Source: an uncultured Lachnospiraceae bacterium
Lineage (GTDB): Bacteria; Bacillota; Clostridia; Lachnospirales; Lachnospiraceae
NCBI GenBank assembly: GCA_910585965.1
Contig: CAJUHH010000021.1
Location: 1-56,731 of the forward strand
Length of the DNA: 56,731 nucleotides
Direction: 5' to 3'
The position numbers and the translations under genes are program-made. The first letter of the stretch is position 1; each line of letters opens with the position of its first letter. This document shows, piece by piece, positions 34,247-43,451 of the stretch. The notes under the pieces are model-generated. The model saw only the letters and a program-made list of their open reading frames with translations, was not told the origin of the DNA and did no database searches.

Positions 34247-35542
34247 TCATTCCATAATTTTCAGCTGCAGCAAGGTCCATGCATTCCCATGGCAGACCGG
34301 CGCCACTCCCTGTTCCGTCATCAGCCCGGCATCGTCAAAAGAAGGCCGGATCGTCATATAATTATTTTCATCAATATACCCCCAGCTTCCGTTTTTCTTA
34401 ACGGCTGCATATCCGTTGGAAAAGGATTTCGCGTCCTCATAAGAACAGGCCAGCTTCAAATTCCCGTCTTTATCGATATATCCCCATTTTCCGTCGATGC
34501 ATGCCGCGCACATGCTTTCCGATTCAAACGCTTTCATGTCTTCGTAGTTCTGTTCGGAAACCCGTTCCCCCTTCGTATCAACCAGAAAGAAAACGCCTCC
34601 CTGCCTGACCGCAATCCTCTTATTTTCACTGCATATCCCTTTGCTGTTCTGCAAGACCTCGTCATAAATGAAATCCGTGACCAATTCTCCGTTTCTATTC
34701 ACAAGCGCCCATTTGGAGCCTTTTTGGACAGCTCCTATCCCTTCATAAACGGGTGTAGCCCCATCATACACAAACTCTGTTTTTTCTTTAAAATTCTTAT
34801 CCAGATATCCGTATTTTCCACCTTTGCTGGCAACCATCCTGCTCTGGGATACCATTCCGATGTATGCATACGTTTCCTCCGGCATTTTAGTTTTATAGCC
34901 CTTATTGTTAATAAAAAAACACTGGCTTCCATCCCTTACCGCGATCTCCTGCTTGTCCTTCCCGTTAAAACCGATCTCATCATAAACCGCCTCAATCACG
35001 ATATCCCCGTCCGTTCCGATCAATCCTTTTTTCCCATTCTGGACATATACCGCATAATCTCCCGCGAAATCATAAATCTTTTCATAAACACAAGTGCGTT
35101 CTATGTATTTTCCTTTTACGCTGTCGTAGTATTCCGTAACGATCCCGCTGTCCGGATACTGCTCATGTAAACCGCTTACCAGCTCGATCACGCTGTCTTC
35201 GGAAAGGTATTCCCTGGTAAACTCATAAAGCTTTGTCACATCCCGTTCCACCGGCCCATAGACAGTAATAATCTCATTCAGTTTTTTCCTATATTCTTTA
35301 TAATCCCCCATTGCCAGATAATCATCGGCAATATATTCTTCCAGCTCCAGCGCATTCCCCTTGACCTCTTTTGCCTTTTCATACTGGGAAACAGCATCCA
35401 AATACAGCCCTTTCTCTTCCAGTCTCCGCGCCTCGGCGATCATATCATTATATTTCTTTTCATTGCCCAGCCATGTAGACAACGTAATATACCAAGCCAG
35501 CACCAGCAAAACGATCATAACAATCGAAAGATTCTTTTTCAT
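34247..35542 (-). CDS. Membrane-anchored WG-repeat protein
   Basis: The 431-aa protein has one N-terminal membrane helix (IVMIVLLVLAWYITLSTWL) and a helical region to about residue 150. Six or more WG-type beta repeats follow, for example GKKGLIGTDGDIVIEAVYDEI, GSKWALVNRNGELVTDFIYDEV, GKWGYIDKDGNLKLACSYED and GSWGYIDENNYMTIRPSFDD. WG repeats form beta structures of unclear function. It lies between the prepilin peptidase and FHA genes and is 3 bp from the former. Confidence 0.85.
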   Translation of the reverse strand: MKKNLSIVMIVLLVLAWYITLSTWLGNEKKYNDMIAEARRLEEKGLYLDAVSQYEKAKEVKGNALELEEYIADDYLAMGDYKEYRKKLNEIITVYGPVERDVTKLYEFTREYLSEDSVIELVSGLHEQYPDSGIVTEYYDSVKGKYIERTCVYEKIYDFAGDYAVYVQNGKKGLIGTDGDIVIEAVYDEIGFNGKDKQEIAVRDGSQCFFINNKGYKTKMPEETYAYIGMVSQSRMVASKGGKYGYLDKNFKEKTEFVYDGATPVYEGIGAVQKGSKWALVNRNGELVTDFIYDEVLQNSKGICSENKRIAVRQGGVFFLVDTKGERVSEQNYEDMKAFESESMCAACIDGKWGYIDKDGNLKLACSYEDAKSFSNGYAAVKKNGSWGYIDENNYMTIRPSFDDAGLMTEQGVAPVCHGNAWTLLQLKIME

Positions 35543-35544
35543 AC

Positions 35545-36201
35545 CTATGCTCCTATCAGTAAAGTAATAAATGTGCCGGCCGCAATAAACGGACCGAAAG
35601 CGATCTCATCCTTCATGCTTTTTTTCTTCCTCAGCACCATGCCCACTCCATACAAGGCAGAGAAAACCAAAGACATAATCATTACCAGATAAGTCGTCCG
35701 AAATCCCAGGCACAGCCCGATCACTGCAAACAATTTGACATCCCCCATGCCGATTGCATGCCTGGAAAGCACATAAGCAACAAAAAAAACCGCGCCGCTT
35801 ATCGCACCTCCGAATAAAGTAAATGCAATATTCTCCAGCCACATATCCGGGAAACATAGGATCTCCGCTATAAACAGAACCATTCTGCATGCCAGAATAT
35901 AAGCCAGCCACCGATTAGGAATCCTTTTTTCCCTGGCATCCTTCCAAGCGATCGGATATAATACGGCTAACAGCAGCAAATAACGGATGGATTTCAAAGG
36001 CCCGTACTGGTATTGGGCAAAAAGCCACGTCATCCCCGTACATCCTGCCAGGCATACGGCAAGCGTTATCCCCCTTTTCCTGTCCATAGGCAAAAGATAA
36101 GGAAGTCTGTTTCCTTCTTTTCCTGCCTCCTCGTCATACCGGCACAACATATTCAGCAAATAACACAAGATTCCCGTTCCCGTTCCAACTATCATAACCA
36201 T
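35545..36201 (-). CDS. tadV: A24 family prepilin peptidase (TadV/CpaA type)
   Basis: The 218-aa polytopic membrane protease has the two catalytic aspartates of the GxGD family in DAREKRIPNR (near residue 91) and GMGDVKL. It cleaves leader peptides of Flp and TadE-like prepilins. It lacks the N-terminal methylase domain of PilD, as expected for TadV. The ATG at 36201 follows GGTGAG; the longer frame to 36351 lies inside the pseudopilin gene. Confidence 0.92.
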   Translation of the reverse strand: MVMIVGTGTGILCYLLNMLCRYDEEAGKEGNRLPYLLPMDRKRGITLAVCLAGCTGMTWLFAQYQYGPLKSIRYLLLLAVLYPIAWKDAREKRIPNRWLAYILACRMVLFIAEILCFPDMWLENIAFTLFGGAISGAVFFVAYVLSRHAIGMGDVKLFAVIGLCLGFRTTYLVMIMSLVFSALYGVGMVLRKKKSMKDEIAFGPFIAAGTFITLLIGA

Positions 36202-36205
36202 ACTC

Positions 36206-36916
36206 TCACCATAACGCTGTCTTCGCACACACCTTAAACTTCCTCGGTTCCAGTTCAAAAAATCCCAAGTGGAAATCGATCGTATATACAATGGAAACTT
36301 CCAGCTCCGGCATTCCTCCGCTGGCCGCGTTCGCCCATCTGCTGCTTCCAAAATCCAGTCCGCCCATGCCTCCTTCTATTCCCAGATCCTGCAAATATTC
36401 ATCCACGCCCTTGGCTGTCATATTCTTGATCTGGGCTTCCACGATATCTTCCACAATCGCTTCTATCACCATATTGCTCAATATATCCGCCCCTTTTGTT
36501 TTAATCAGGCTGAAAATATTGTTCATCAAGGCATCCGGGTCCCCAAAAATACTTTGGGCGTGGCTGCCCGCCTGCTGCAATGCCCCTATTCCGTTTCCGC
36601 CCGATGAAAAGAGCCGGCCGACTTCTTCAATATCATCCATAAACCCTGCCACATCGCTTCGGAAGGCTTCTGCCTGCGTGGACGTACTGACACGCTTATC
36701 CACAATCCCCAGTTTTGTCAGCACATAGCTGTACTGGGAAATTTCCCTGGCCGCCTCATTGGCGGCATATTGCAGAACAACCTGCGCCCTGGCGATCTGG
36801 ATCAGATCCATCATAGCCATGTAAAATACGATAAAAATCACCAGGAAGATGGAGGCCTCCAGCGTAATACTGCCTTTTTCCTTCTTTTTCTTATTCTTAA
36901 TATCCCTGAATCCCAT
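36206..36916 (-). CDS. TadE-like pseudopilin protein
   Basis: The 236-aa protein has a basic leader (MGFRDIKNKKKKEKGSITLEASIFLVIFIVFYMAMMDLIQIA). GSITLEAS is the expected prepilin-type cleavage site, and its glutamate lies five residues after the glycine. The remainder is a soluble extracytoplasmic domain. The ATG overlaps the end of the DUF5702 gene. Probably a minor pilin of the Tad machine. Confidence 0.85.
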   Translation of the reverse strand: MGFRDIKNKKKKEKGSITLEASIFLVIFIVFYMAMMDLIQIARAQVVLQYAANEAAREISQYSYVLTKLGIVDKRVSTSTQAEAFRSDVAGFMDDIEEVGRLFSSGGNGIGALQQAGSHAQSIFGDPDALMNNIFSLIKTKGADILSNMVIEAIVEDIVEAQIKNMTAKGVDEYLQDLGIEGGMGGLDFGSSRWANAASGGMPELEVSIVYTIDFHLGFFELEPRKFKVCAKTALW

Positions 36917-39524
36917 GATAATTTACCTTAAAAGCATTCCTGTTATAGGGAACGTCATATCCAGCGCCCCCCAGTTTCTGTAAAAAGAAAGTATCCACCA
37001 ATACCGAAGCATCCACGGCGATCATAGTATACATATGTTTCAGCGAGTTTTTATTATCCGTCTTCTTATTTGTCATATTCAGTTCGATGCAGTCCGCCGT
37101 TCTTCCCAGCAATTTCGTTCTCTGGGACGGAATATACATCTTGATACAGACCATAATCCATAAGTAGTCCGCATAAGTAAATCCTGAATTGTCTTTTTTA
37201 TAAGGCTTTGGCCGCCATAGCAGCCACGTCCGCCATTTTTCTTCCTTCTTGATCAGCGGCACCGCCTTTCCGTCCAGCAGATCACACACATTATCCACCG
37301 TTTCCACCGTAGCGACCATTGTCAGAAGGGCGCACCGAATCGCCGCTTTGGCAAGCGGGCCGACCGGGAAAAAAAGCGTGATGAGTTTCGCCTGTCTTCT
37401 TAATGTCTTATTCGTGAGCGCAAAGGACATATTGAATACAAAGTTGGACGCAAACAGAATCGCTTTTGTCCTATTAATATTGCTTCTCACATTCGGGCTT
37501 CCCCACAGAATGTATTCCACTTCTGCCCGATAAATGGCATTTTCCTTTAAGGATGCCCTGCTTATGGACTCAGGATTGGCGATCTCTCTCCCATTCAGGT
37601 CGCGGTTTACCGTATAATACGAAAACATGCCCATAACATATTCCGTATAATACAAAGGTTCCAATCCGCTCATGGCATATCCGGCTATTTTGGAATTCAA
37701 AGAGGACATATCTGCCAAAATAGCGGCATCCTCCCCCAGATTGCTGCTTCCGCATTCTGCTGCGGCTTTCCTGGCTTCTTCATCCTCCAGCCCGCCTTCC
37801 ATTTTGATCGAACTGCCCCCATAGTCCGCTTCCGGCGGGATCGTCAGCCATATGGAAGGAAGATCGTTGCCCGCCATCCTCCGCACATTGACATTCGGAA
37901 TGTCACGGGTTGTAAAAATATCCAGAAGCGTATGCTTTTTCCCTTGCATCGTTTGGTTCCATTGGTCCGTCTGCTGCTGCGCTTTTGATTCATCGGCCTC
38001 CGTCTTATTGCAGTATTCATTTTTCAGTTTATCTATAAAGGGATCCCTTTCATCCACTTCCTTGTTGATTTCCACAGACAGTCCCATTTGGGAAGGAGTA
38101 TGATAGTTCCCCATAAATCCAGCCGCCGCGTTGCTGACTTCTCCGCTTTCCACGATCTGCCCGTAATCCGCCTTTTTAATAAACTTCTCCTTGTCGGAAA
38201 TGTCATAATCCACCCGGTATTCCAGAAACGTTATCTGGTCTAAAGCCTGTTCGACCTCTTCAAAATATTGTTTATTATTATCAATTTTTTTCTCAAAGTC
38301 ACCGATAATGCCCCCGTTTTCAAATAAACCGCTTACTTCGTTAAGGCTTTCCTGATAAGCTGTTTTTGATGCCCCGGGCGACATATTATTGACCGCTGCT
38401 TTCCAGTTTTCATACTTTCCCCTGCTTTTCTCCACCTCAGCCCTGATCTCATTCAGTTTATCTTTTATATCGATACAATTCTGTTTCCCCTCGCTGGCAT
38501 ATTTCCATTGCCGATTCGTGGCATCATGGGCTACCCATACAAGAGTATCCAATTTCCCTTCTATGAATGATATCCCTGCTTCCATGTCAGCTTTGGCGCT
38601 TTCATATGCAGAAATGATTTCCTGTGTTTCCCTATACTCGTCACTTTCCTTGTCCAAATCCCTCAGCAAAGAGGAGGGATTCTGTCCGCGCATGGCATTA
38701 TCAATACGCTTCATCTTAATCAGGTTGGATACCGTATCTGCTGTGATATCGCTCGTATTGCAAAATAAATCTGCCATCCTTATCATAAGGTCCCTCATCT
38801 CTCCAGATTCTTTCTCTTTGCAATGCTGCAATCGGTAATGAGCCACTGCCAACAAGGTAATGTTCCCATAATTACTTTCCGTGTCGGACAACAGACGGTT
38901 CAAAGACTGTTCGTCACCGATGTTATATACATACCCCTCCTGCTTCTCCACCAGTTCTTTCAATTCATCAAACAGCTTCTGGACATCGTTTAATTCCTTT
39001 TCAAATTCGACTTCTGCCTTTGCCGCCTCCCGTTCCTCCGACATGTTTTCCAGCTCTTTTGTTTTTCCCTCCATCGCTCTGCCGATCAACGTAACCGGGG
39101 CGCGGTACTTCATATATTCCAATATTTCCTGCTTCAGGACTTCGGTACGGTAAATTTCTGTATTTACGACATCGGAAGCGGAAAAACCGCCCTGGGTCAA
39201 CTCCAGATATACAAGAGCTTTGCTGAAATCCTCCTGCGAAACACCGCAGGCATTCAAAGAGGCCTCAAAATAGTCCTGCATAATGCTTTCCACTTCCTCT
39301 GCGGTATTTGCCATCGCAAGCAATCCATAAGTCTCATTTAGTTTTTCATTATAATTGGATAAAGCAGCGTTCATTGCCAGATCGCCCGCCCCTGAAATCA
39401 TATTCTTGCTCGCCATAATCCTGCTGCCGTCAATCATGACCCCGCTGAATATAAAGGTTGGAACCAGAATCAATGTCAGGAAAACCGCTATTGTTCCTTT
39501 GTGCTTTGTACAGAAATTTACCAT
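36897..39524 (-). CDS. DUF5702 family Tad-associated membrane protein
   Basis: The 875-aa protein has an N-terminal TadG/TadE-like hydrophobic segment (GTIAVFLTLILVPTFIFSGVMIDGSRIMASKNMI). A long, mostly helical extracytoplasmic region with coiled-coil stretches (about 150-450) follows. The C-terminal third contains membrane-facing stretches and AYLWIMVCIKMYI-like motifs. DUF5702 proteins occur in Clostridia Tad operons and may replace TadG. I chose ATG 39524, which has AGGTGG five nt before it. Confidence 0.82.
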   Translation of the reverse strand: MVNFCTKHKGTIAVFLTLILVPTFIFSGVMIDGSRIMASKNMISGAGDLAMNAALSNYNEKLNETYGLLAMANTAEEVESIMQDYFEASLNACGVSQEDFSKALVYLELTQGGFSASDVVNTEIYRTEVLKQEILEYMKYRAPVTLIGRAMEGKTKELENMSEEREAAKAEVEFEKELNDVQKLFDELKELVEKQEGYVYNIGDEQSLNRLLSDTESNYGNITLLAVAHYRLQHCKEKESGEMRDLMIRMADLFCNTSDITADTVSNLIKMKRIDNAMRGQNPSSLLRDLDKESDEYRETQEIISAYESAKADMEAGISFIEGKLDTLVWVAHDATNRQWKYASEGKQNCIDIKDKLNEIRAEVEKSRGKYENWKAAVNNMSPGASKTAYQESLNEVSGLFENGGIIGDFEKKIDNNKQYFEEVEQALDQITFLEYRVDYDISDKEKFIKKADYGQIVESGEVSNAAAGFMGNYHTPSQMGLSVEINKEVDERDPFIDKLKNEYCNKTEADESKAQQQTDQWNQTMQGKKHTLLDIFTTRDIPNVNVRRMAGNDLPSIWLTIPPEADYGGSSIKMEGGLEDEEARKAAAECGSSNLGEDAAILADMSSLNSKIAGYAMSGLEPLYYTEYVMGMFSYYTVNRDLNGREIANPESISRASLKENAIYRAEVEYILWGSPNVRSNINRTKAILFASNFVFNMSFALTNKTLRRQAKLITLFFPVGPLAKAAIRCALLTMVATVETVDNVCDLLDGKAVPLIKKEEKWRTWLLWRPKPYKKDNSGFTYADYLWIMVCIKMYIPSQRTKLLGRTADCIELNMTNKKTDNKNSLKHMYTMIAVDASVLVDTFFLQKLGGAGYDVPYNRNAFKVNYHGIQGY

Positions 39525-39533
39525 CTTTTCCAC

Positions 39534-40217
39534 CTAAAATACGTATTTTCTTATTCCGTTCATAATCTTCTGCAAATCGCCCCGGATGCCGAGCTTTTCG
39601 CTTACGATGGTCAGCGCGTCCCCCGCCAGATCGACCATGCGCACAAAATTCGCCGGATCCAGGGCAACCGCAGTCGCCGACTGTTTATATGCCAGGGAAT
39701 CGGGATAACCGAAATATCTCATGACCCCCGGAGTCGGAAAGCGGAACGTCACTTCTGCCTTGATCTGCGTGGCAAACAGCCCCCTATGAACTGTCACCGT
39801 ATTGTCCGCATAAGCTCCTCCCGCCAAGATCAAAGTGCTGTCTGCCAGCCTGTTCATAAAATACCTTAATTCACTTTCGCTGGTCCAGGCCCCATACCCC
39901 GCCAGTTCCCTATATAAAACAAGCAAGTTTTTGTGGCTTGCCTTATAATATTCATTCACATCCGCAGGGTTTGAGATAAAATCAATATGTTTTCCCGTAT
40001 AATTCCCTAATGTACGGTAGCCGGGATTGGCCAGGACATGGGCGCCCTGGTGCGCCACGCGCTGTACCTGGTAAAGCATCGCCATCTCCTGCAGTTTAAA
40101 CAATCCCAAATAGATCAGTGAAAAAACAGTCAGCAATACGATAGGAAATACGATGACTGCCTCCACCATGACCGCGCCTTTTTCTTTTTTCACCATGCCC
40201 TTCACCCATCGATTCAT
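39534..40217 (-). CDS. tadE: TadE-family pilin-like protein
   Basis: The 227-aa protein has the TadE-like N-terminus KKEKGAVMVEAVIVFPIVLLTVFSLIYLGLFKLQEMAM: basic leader, Gly, Glu at +5 and a hydrophobic helix. The rest is soluble and extracytoplasmic. It overlaps the flp stop and is separated from DUF5702 by 9 bp. Expected to be processed by the prepilin peptidase. Confidence 0.9.
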   Translation of the reverse strand: MNRWVKGMVKKEKGAVMVEAVIVFPIVLLTVFSLIYLGLFKLQEMAMLYQVQRVAHQGAHVLANPGYRTLGNYTGKHIDFISNPADVNEYYKASHKNLLVLYRELAGYGAWTSESELRYFMNRLADSTLILAGGAYADNTVTVHRGLFATQIKAEVTFRFPTPGVMRYFGYPDSLAYKQSATAVALDPANFVRMVDLAGDALTIVSEKLGIRGDLQKIMNGIRKYVF

Positions 40218-40426
40218 CAGCCGATAAAATCCGTCAGCTGTCCAAATACATTCTGAACCGCATTTGTCAGCTGTTCCTGGAAAATAATAGCGATCGCGAT
40301 GACAATGACCATAATCAGTATGATCGATACGAAATTGGTATCCCCATCTTCGCGCATCAATTCCTCCAGCCTCTTTTCCAGTTTTTGCTTCATCTGCATT
40401 TTCTTGATTTGTAAAAATGTTTTCAT
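40217..40426 (-). CDS. flp: Flp-family type IVb pilin (Flp1-like)
   Basis: The 69-aa protein has a basic N-terminus (residues 1-28, MREDGDTNFVSI follows) and one hydrophobic helix (IILIMVIVIAIAIIFQEQL), ending NVFGQLTDFIG. This matches the Flp1-type pilin of Clostridia Tad loci, the probable major subunit. The leader lacks a classic G/XXXXEY cleavage motif, a known feature of the Flp1-like family. The 73 bp upstream can form a small hairpin (TGCCTTATATGGCA). Confidence 0.88.
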   Translation of the reverse strand: MKTFLQIKKMQMKQKLEKRLEELMREDGDTNFVSIILIMVIVIAIAIIFQEQLTNAVQNVFGQLTDFIG

Positions 40427-40499
40427 GTCATTTCCCTCTCTTCCCTTTTCCTTAATCAGTTATCTAACCAGAACTTTGCCATATAAGGCAGAATTCCGT

Positions 40500-41366
40500 T
40501 TATAACCCCGATATGATCGGAGCCATAATCATAAATAAAATACCAATAAAAATAATGACAGTCGGAACCAACAGTTTCGCGTTGGCTCTTTCCCCTTTCT
40601 GCTTCACCAGATTGCGTTTTTCCAGCCATAGCTCGTCCGCCATATCTTTTAAAAACATTGTCAACTCTGCCGCTCCCTTTTCCAGACCCTGAATGACTGT
40701 TGCGGCAAATTTACGGATTTCCTTGATCCCGCACCGCTCTGCGAATTCCCGGTATGCCGCAGCTTCCGGCACCCCGTTTTTTAACTGGGTCGCTGTCAGC
40801 TGCATTTCCTGGAACAATATGGTGTCGGACTGGTTCGCAATCAAGTTCCATGCATCCCGCAACAGCATTCCTGAATTGACAAGCAGCGTCATTTTTGACA
40901 GAACCTGCGGGAATTCCGCCAGAATCTTTTCCCTTCTGTCCGTCAGCTTGTCCTTAAAACTCTCATTCATATACCATACGAAAATCGCCGCAAAAACGAC
41001 TCCGAACAGCAGCGCGACAGGATTGTTGGCCAGAAGCGCCAGTAAAGAAATCAGCGGAAATACTGTAATTACATATGTAATTTTCCCTCCTACGGACACA
41101 TAATAGTAATATTCGGCATATTTTTTTCCATATACTTCCGACATTAACTTGATTTTTTTTCTGGAAGAATCCGACTTCATATTAAAATGAATCATTTCCA
41201 TGATCTGGAACCCTATGTAAAAGAGTTCGCACAGGTAATAATCTTCCGAAGGAATGGATGATGTCACCTCTTCAAATTTTTCTTCATATTTTGCCGCCAA
41301 TATGACCCAGAATAAGACGATCGCCGTCGTCGGCACCAGCATGGCGAGCTGAAACGTACTCTGCAT
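40500..41366 (-). CDS. tadC: Tad pilus platform protein TadC (type II secretion F family)
   Basis: The 288-aa membrane protein has the T2SSF domain at about 145-280 (EFPQVLSKMTLLVNSGMLLRDAWNLIA, AAELTMFLKDMADELWLEKR). Membrane segments lie at 8-25, around 95-125 and at the C-terminus (LLVPTVIIFIGILFMIMAPII). It pairs with TadB as inner membrane platform. Confidence 0.92.
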   Translation of the reverse strand: MQSTFQLAMLVPTTAIVLFWVILAAKYEEKFEEVTSSIPSEDYYLCELFYIGFQIMEMIHFNMKSDSSRKKIKLMSEVYGKKYAEYYYYVSVGGKITYVITVFPLISLLALLANNPVALLFGVVFAAIFVWYMNESFKDKLTDRREKILAEFPQVLSKMTLLVNSGMLLRDAWNLIANQSDTILFQEMQLTATQLKNGVPEAAAYREFAERCGIKEIRKFAATVIQGLEKGAAELTMFLKDMADELWLEKRNLVKQKGERANAKLLVPTVIIFIGILFMIMAPIISGL

Positions 41367-41398
41367 CTTTCCCTCATTCCTTTTCTCTTTTTGTTTTC

Positions 41399-42199
41399 TT
41401 ATACTTTAATATCCGTAAATTTGCGTCCAAGAAAATAAGCCAGATAGAACATGCCAAGCGCAATGAGTTTAATGACTACATTTACCGGCGTATTGGACGC
41501 CGCTGTCATATTGCCCCCCAAACCGCCAAGGCTGACCAGAATCACCAGAGGCATGATCATCATAATATTCAGTTCATTCTTGTTTCCCGCAATCATCGTT
41601 TGTATCTCCATCTCGATTTCAATTTTGTCATTGATCACGTCCCTGGTAGAGGCGATGATATCCTGGATATTCGCCCCCTGCCGCAAGGAAACACGAAAAA
41701 CATCCGCAAAACTGGCAATATCCTCCAATCCGCTGCGCTGTGCGAAATTCGTCAGCAGATCCTCTATTTTAATGTTATTTTCCATTCCTGTCACAATGAT
41801 TGCCAGTTCTGTCGTAATATCCGATTTTTCCCCATAGATTTGTTCCAAGTCCCCCCATGCATCCCGAAACGAATCCAGCGTATTCTTTCCTGTCGCATAA
41901 GAAGATGTCAACGATTCCAGCAAGTCCTTGAATTGCAGGAGAAGTTCCTTTTTTCTCTTTTTCTGCCTGCTTTCCTGATAAATCCCCTGCGCCAATGCCG
42001 CAACAGCTGCCGCCGCCACAATCGTGACGACGATATTTTTAAAAAAAAGCCAGGATACAGCCGCTCCTATGCCCGTCCCCATCAATCCGGCCACAGTTCT
42101 GTCCTTTACGGTCATATGATAAACATGGTAATCTTCTCCGCCGTATATGAGAGATTCTATCGGTTCATATTTTTCTTCCTTCTTCTTCCAAAACATCAT
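41399..42199 (-). CDS. tadB: Tad pilus platform protein TadB
   Basis: The 266-aa protein has membrane segments near residues 35-70 and T2SSF motifs (LLLQFKDLLESLTSSYATGKNTLDSFRDAW; ASFADVFRVSLRQGANIQDIIASTRDVI). The ATG overlaps the tadA stop (ATGA). It is the TadB partner of TadC. Confidence 0.92.
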   Translation of the reverse strand: MMFWKKKEEKYEPIESLIYGGEDYHVYHMTVKDRTVAGLMGTGIGAAVSWLFFKNIVVTIVAAAAVAALAQGIYQESRQKKRKKELLLQFKDLLESLTSSYATGKNTLDSFRDAWGDLEQIYGEKSDITTELAIIVTGMENNIKIEDLLTNFAQRSGLEDIASFADVFRVSLRQGANIQDIIASTRDVINDKIEIEMEIQTMIAGNKNELNIMMIMPLVILVSLGGLGGNMTAASNTPVNVVIKLIALGMFYLAYFLGRKFTDIKV

Positions 42200-43434
42200 A
42201 TCGTACCTCGATATCCCATAAGCCTCAGTTTAAAATCATTCATCATTGGATGATCCGTCCGCTTCAGCGTTCCGACCACCTTATCCACGGTAGATCCTTC
42301 TTCCTCCTGAAAGACATAGAGGGGATTGAGCTGTATTTTGCCTTCTTCGTATTTCACCACTTCCGTAATCTCCATCGTCTTCCGGGATCGGTCCCGTAAT
42401 CTGGATAAATGGACGATAATATCCACAGCGGATGCGATCTGCTGCCTTACTGCATCCAATGGCAGCCCTTCCGCCCCCGTCAGAACCATTGTTTCCAGAC
42501 GGCTTAACATATCCCTTGTCGAATTCGCGTGTCCTGTTGACAGGGAGCCGTCATGCCCCGTATTCATTGCCTGCAGCATATCCAACGCCTCCGCCCCTCT
42601 GACTTCCCCCACAACAATACGGTCAGGGCGCATACGCAGCGCCGATTTGATCAAATCCCGGATCGTAATAGCGCCGGCTCCTGCGGTATTGGCATTCCTT
42701 GTTTCCAGGCTGACCAGATTATCCACGTTGGCGATCTGTAATTCCGCCGAATCCTCAATCGTAATAACGCGGTCATCGGAGGGAATAAAATTAGAGATTG
42801 CATTGAGAAAAGTAGTCTTGCCGGAGCCGGTTCCTCCACAAATAAAAATATTATATTTTGCTTTTACAAGCAGTTTCAGCACGTCCGCAATCTGCGGCGT
42901 AATCGAACCGTACTGGATGAGGCGTTCTACCGTCATCGGCTCTTTCGAGAATTTTCTTATCGTGACAATCGGTCCTTTTAAGGAAATCGGCCTCAATACT
43001 ACATTCACGCGGGAACCGTCCTGCAGCCTTGTATCCACGATAGGATTCGCCTGGTTTACTTCCCTGCCCGCCAAAGCAACAATCCTCTGTACAATATCCA
43101 GCAGATTTTCTTCGCTTTCAAACCGTTCTTCCATCCGCATCAGCTTCCCTGATTTTTCAATGAAGATTTCATTTGGTCCGTTGATCATAACCTCTGTCAC
43201 CGTATGATCATTAATTATCGTATCCAACAAGCCAAATCCCCGGATGGCGCTGAAGATCTGATCCACCAGAAGCGCCTTATCCTCTATGGACACATATTTC
43301 CTGCTGAAATACCGATTCACTTCTTCCCTGACCTGATCCTCCAGCACATCATCCTCTATTTTCGTCAAATTGATGTTTTCCAGTATCTTTTTTCGAATAT
43401 CCTCTTGTGCTTTGCCCATGATTTCCTGTGACAT
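42196..43434 (-). CDS. tadA: TadA/CpaF-type pilus assembly ATPase
   Basis: The 412-aa secretion ATPase of the PulE-VirB11 superfamily has Walker A GGTGSGKTT (about 200-208), Asp box ITIEDSAELQI, Walker B RPDRIVVGEVRGAEA and His box HANSTRD. The N-terminal domain contains FGLLDTIINDHTVTEVMINGPNEIFIEKSGKL. It powers pilus extension and probably retraction. AGGAGGACGCAT precedes its ATG at 43434, 17 bp behind tadZ. Confidence 0.95.
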   Translation of the reverse strand: MSQEIMGKAQEDIRKKILENINLTKIEDDVLEDQVREEVNRYFSRKYVSIEDKALLVDQIFSAIRGFGLLDTIINDHTVTEVMINGPNEIFIEKSGKLMRMEERFESEENLLDIVQRIVALAGREVNQANPIVDTRLQDGSRVNVVLRPISLKGPIVTIRKFSKEPMTVERLIQYGSITPQIADVLKLLVKAKYNIFICGGTGSGKTTFLNAISNFIPSDDRVITIEDSAELQIANVDNLVSLETRNANTAGAGAITIRDLIKSALRMRPDRIVVGEVRGAEALDMLQAMNTGHDGSLSTGHANSTRDMLSRLETMVLTGAEGLPLDAVRQQIASAVDIIVHLSRLRDRSRKTMEITEVVKYEEGKIQLNPLYVFQEEEGSTVDKVVGTLKRTDHPMMNDFKLRLMGYRGTI

Positions 43435-43451
43435 ATGCGTCCTCCTGATCG